DNA from: a bacterium
GTDB lineage: Bacteria; Babelota; Babeliae; Babelales; Vermiphilaceae
Direction of reading: 5' to 3'
DNA: 13,970 nucleotides
Assembly: GCA_030672115.1 (NCBI GenBank)
Contig: DAOVGZ010000019.1
Span: 1 to 13,970, forward strand
Below are positions 13,671 through 13,970 of this stretch, in pieces. How positions within the stretch are numbered: position 1 is the stretch's first letter; each line of letters begins with the position of its first letter. The notes beneath the pieces were generated by a model. The model was not told where the DNA came from, made no database searches, and was given only the letters and a program-made list of their open reading frames with translations. Made by a program: the position numbers and the translations under genes.

Positions 13671-13970
13671 ATGAATTTTTGGAAGCGATTTAAAGACGGA
13701 ATACACATAAGCACTCAAAGCTTGCAGCTGCTATGGAAAAATAAAAAACTTTTTTTCTATAGAGCAATTCCAATGACGCTTTTACTTACCATAAAGTATC
13801 CAATTTTGTTGATGCTGGGGCTAAAATATAACTTTAACACCAATACAATACCTTTTTGGAACTTAACACTTTTTTTCCTCGCCTCATATGCCCTCTATAT
13901 GCTTGCATATCATTGCATAGTTATTACACAAAAAGAAAATCTAACATTTAGAAAATCACTACCAATAGTA
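13671..13970 (+). CDS. Multi-pass membrane protein, second paralogue (cut by window edge)
   Basis: An ATG with AAAGGA 7-12 bases upstream opens a frame that stays open for 100 codons to the right edge. Its start, MNFWKRFKDG and LLWKNKKLFFY, aligns with MNFVKQFQAG and LLWKHKKLIVY of the preceding gene. Two or three hydrophobic segments follow (about 31-51 and 62-87). It is therefore a paralogue from tandem duplication. The remainder and the stop lie outside the window. Confidence 0.85.
   Translation, partial: MNFWKRFKDGIHISTQSLQLLWKNKKLFFYRAIPMTLLLTIKYPILLMLGLKYNFNTNTIPFWNLTLFFLASYALYMLAYHCIVITQKENLTFRKSLPIV

Overview
The window is strongly AT-rich bacterial DNA with short intergenic gaps, rho-independent hairpin terminators, Shine-Dalgarno sites and the standard stop codons (TGA, TAA and TAG are all used as stops). 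Housekeeping genes (uvrB, leuS, a transaldolase) alternate with small, lysine-rich proteins that carry signal peptides and that I do not recognise. This mix suggests a reduced-genome, host-dependent bacterium. My best guess is a member of Candidatus Dependentiae (TM6), but this is an inference from gene style and not from any marker I could search.

Layout: (1) 1-304, the 3' end of a charged unknown protein. (2) 332-3944, minus strand, three genes in a row: a small membrane-anchored unknown, a GT4 glycosyltransferase and uvrB. The last two lie 21 bp apart and are probably co-transcribed. (3) 4142-5739, two plus-strand genes for exported lysine-rich proteins that share a short hydrophobic hairpin domain. 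Between them lies a relic of the 3' end of the downstream transaldolase gene. (4) 5802-6464, a transaldolase on the minus strand, convergent with the second exported-protein gene across a 29-bp perfect hairpin. (5) 6763-8280, a tiny signal-peptide gene that appears frameshifted at an A10 tract, another exported unknown, and a multi-pass membrane protein. (6) leuS on the minus strand, divergent from a Nudix hydrolase. (7) An antisense stop-free fragment and a GC-rich dyad, followed by a single-RRM RNA-binding protein. (8) An exported VanX/DdpX-type D-Ala-D-Ala dipeptidase, then two tandem paralogous multi-pass membrane proteins, the second cut by the window edge.

The most informative region is 4142-6464. 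The arrangement exported gene A, terminator, transaldolase 3' relic, exported gene B, terminator, transaldolase is best explained by an old tandem duplication whose breakpoint lay inside the transaldolase gene. It suggests a lineage-specific secreted family expanding by local duplication. No CRISPR array, tRNA, rRNA, insertion sequence or defence system was seen.
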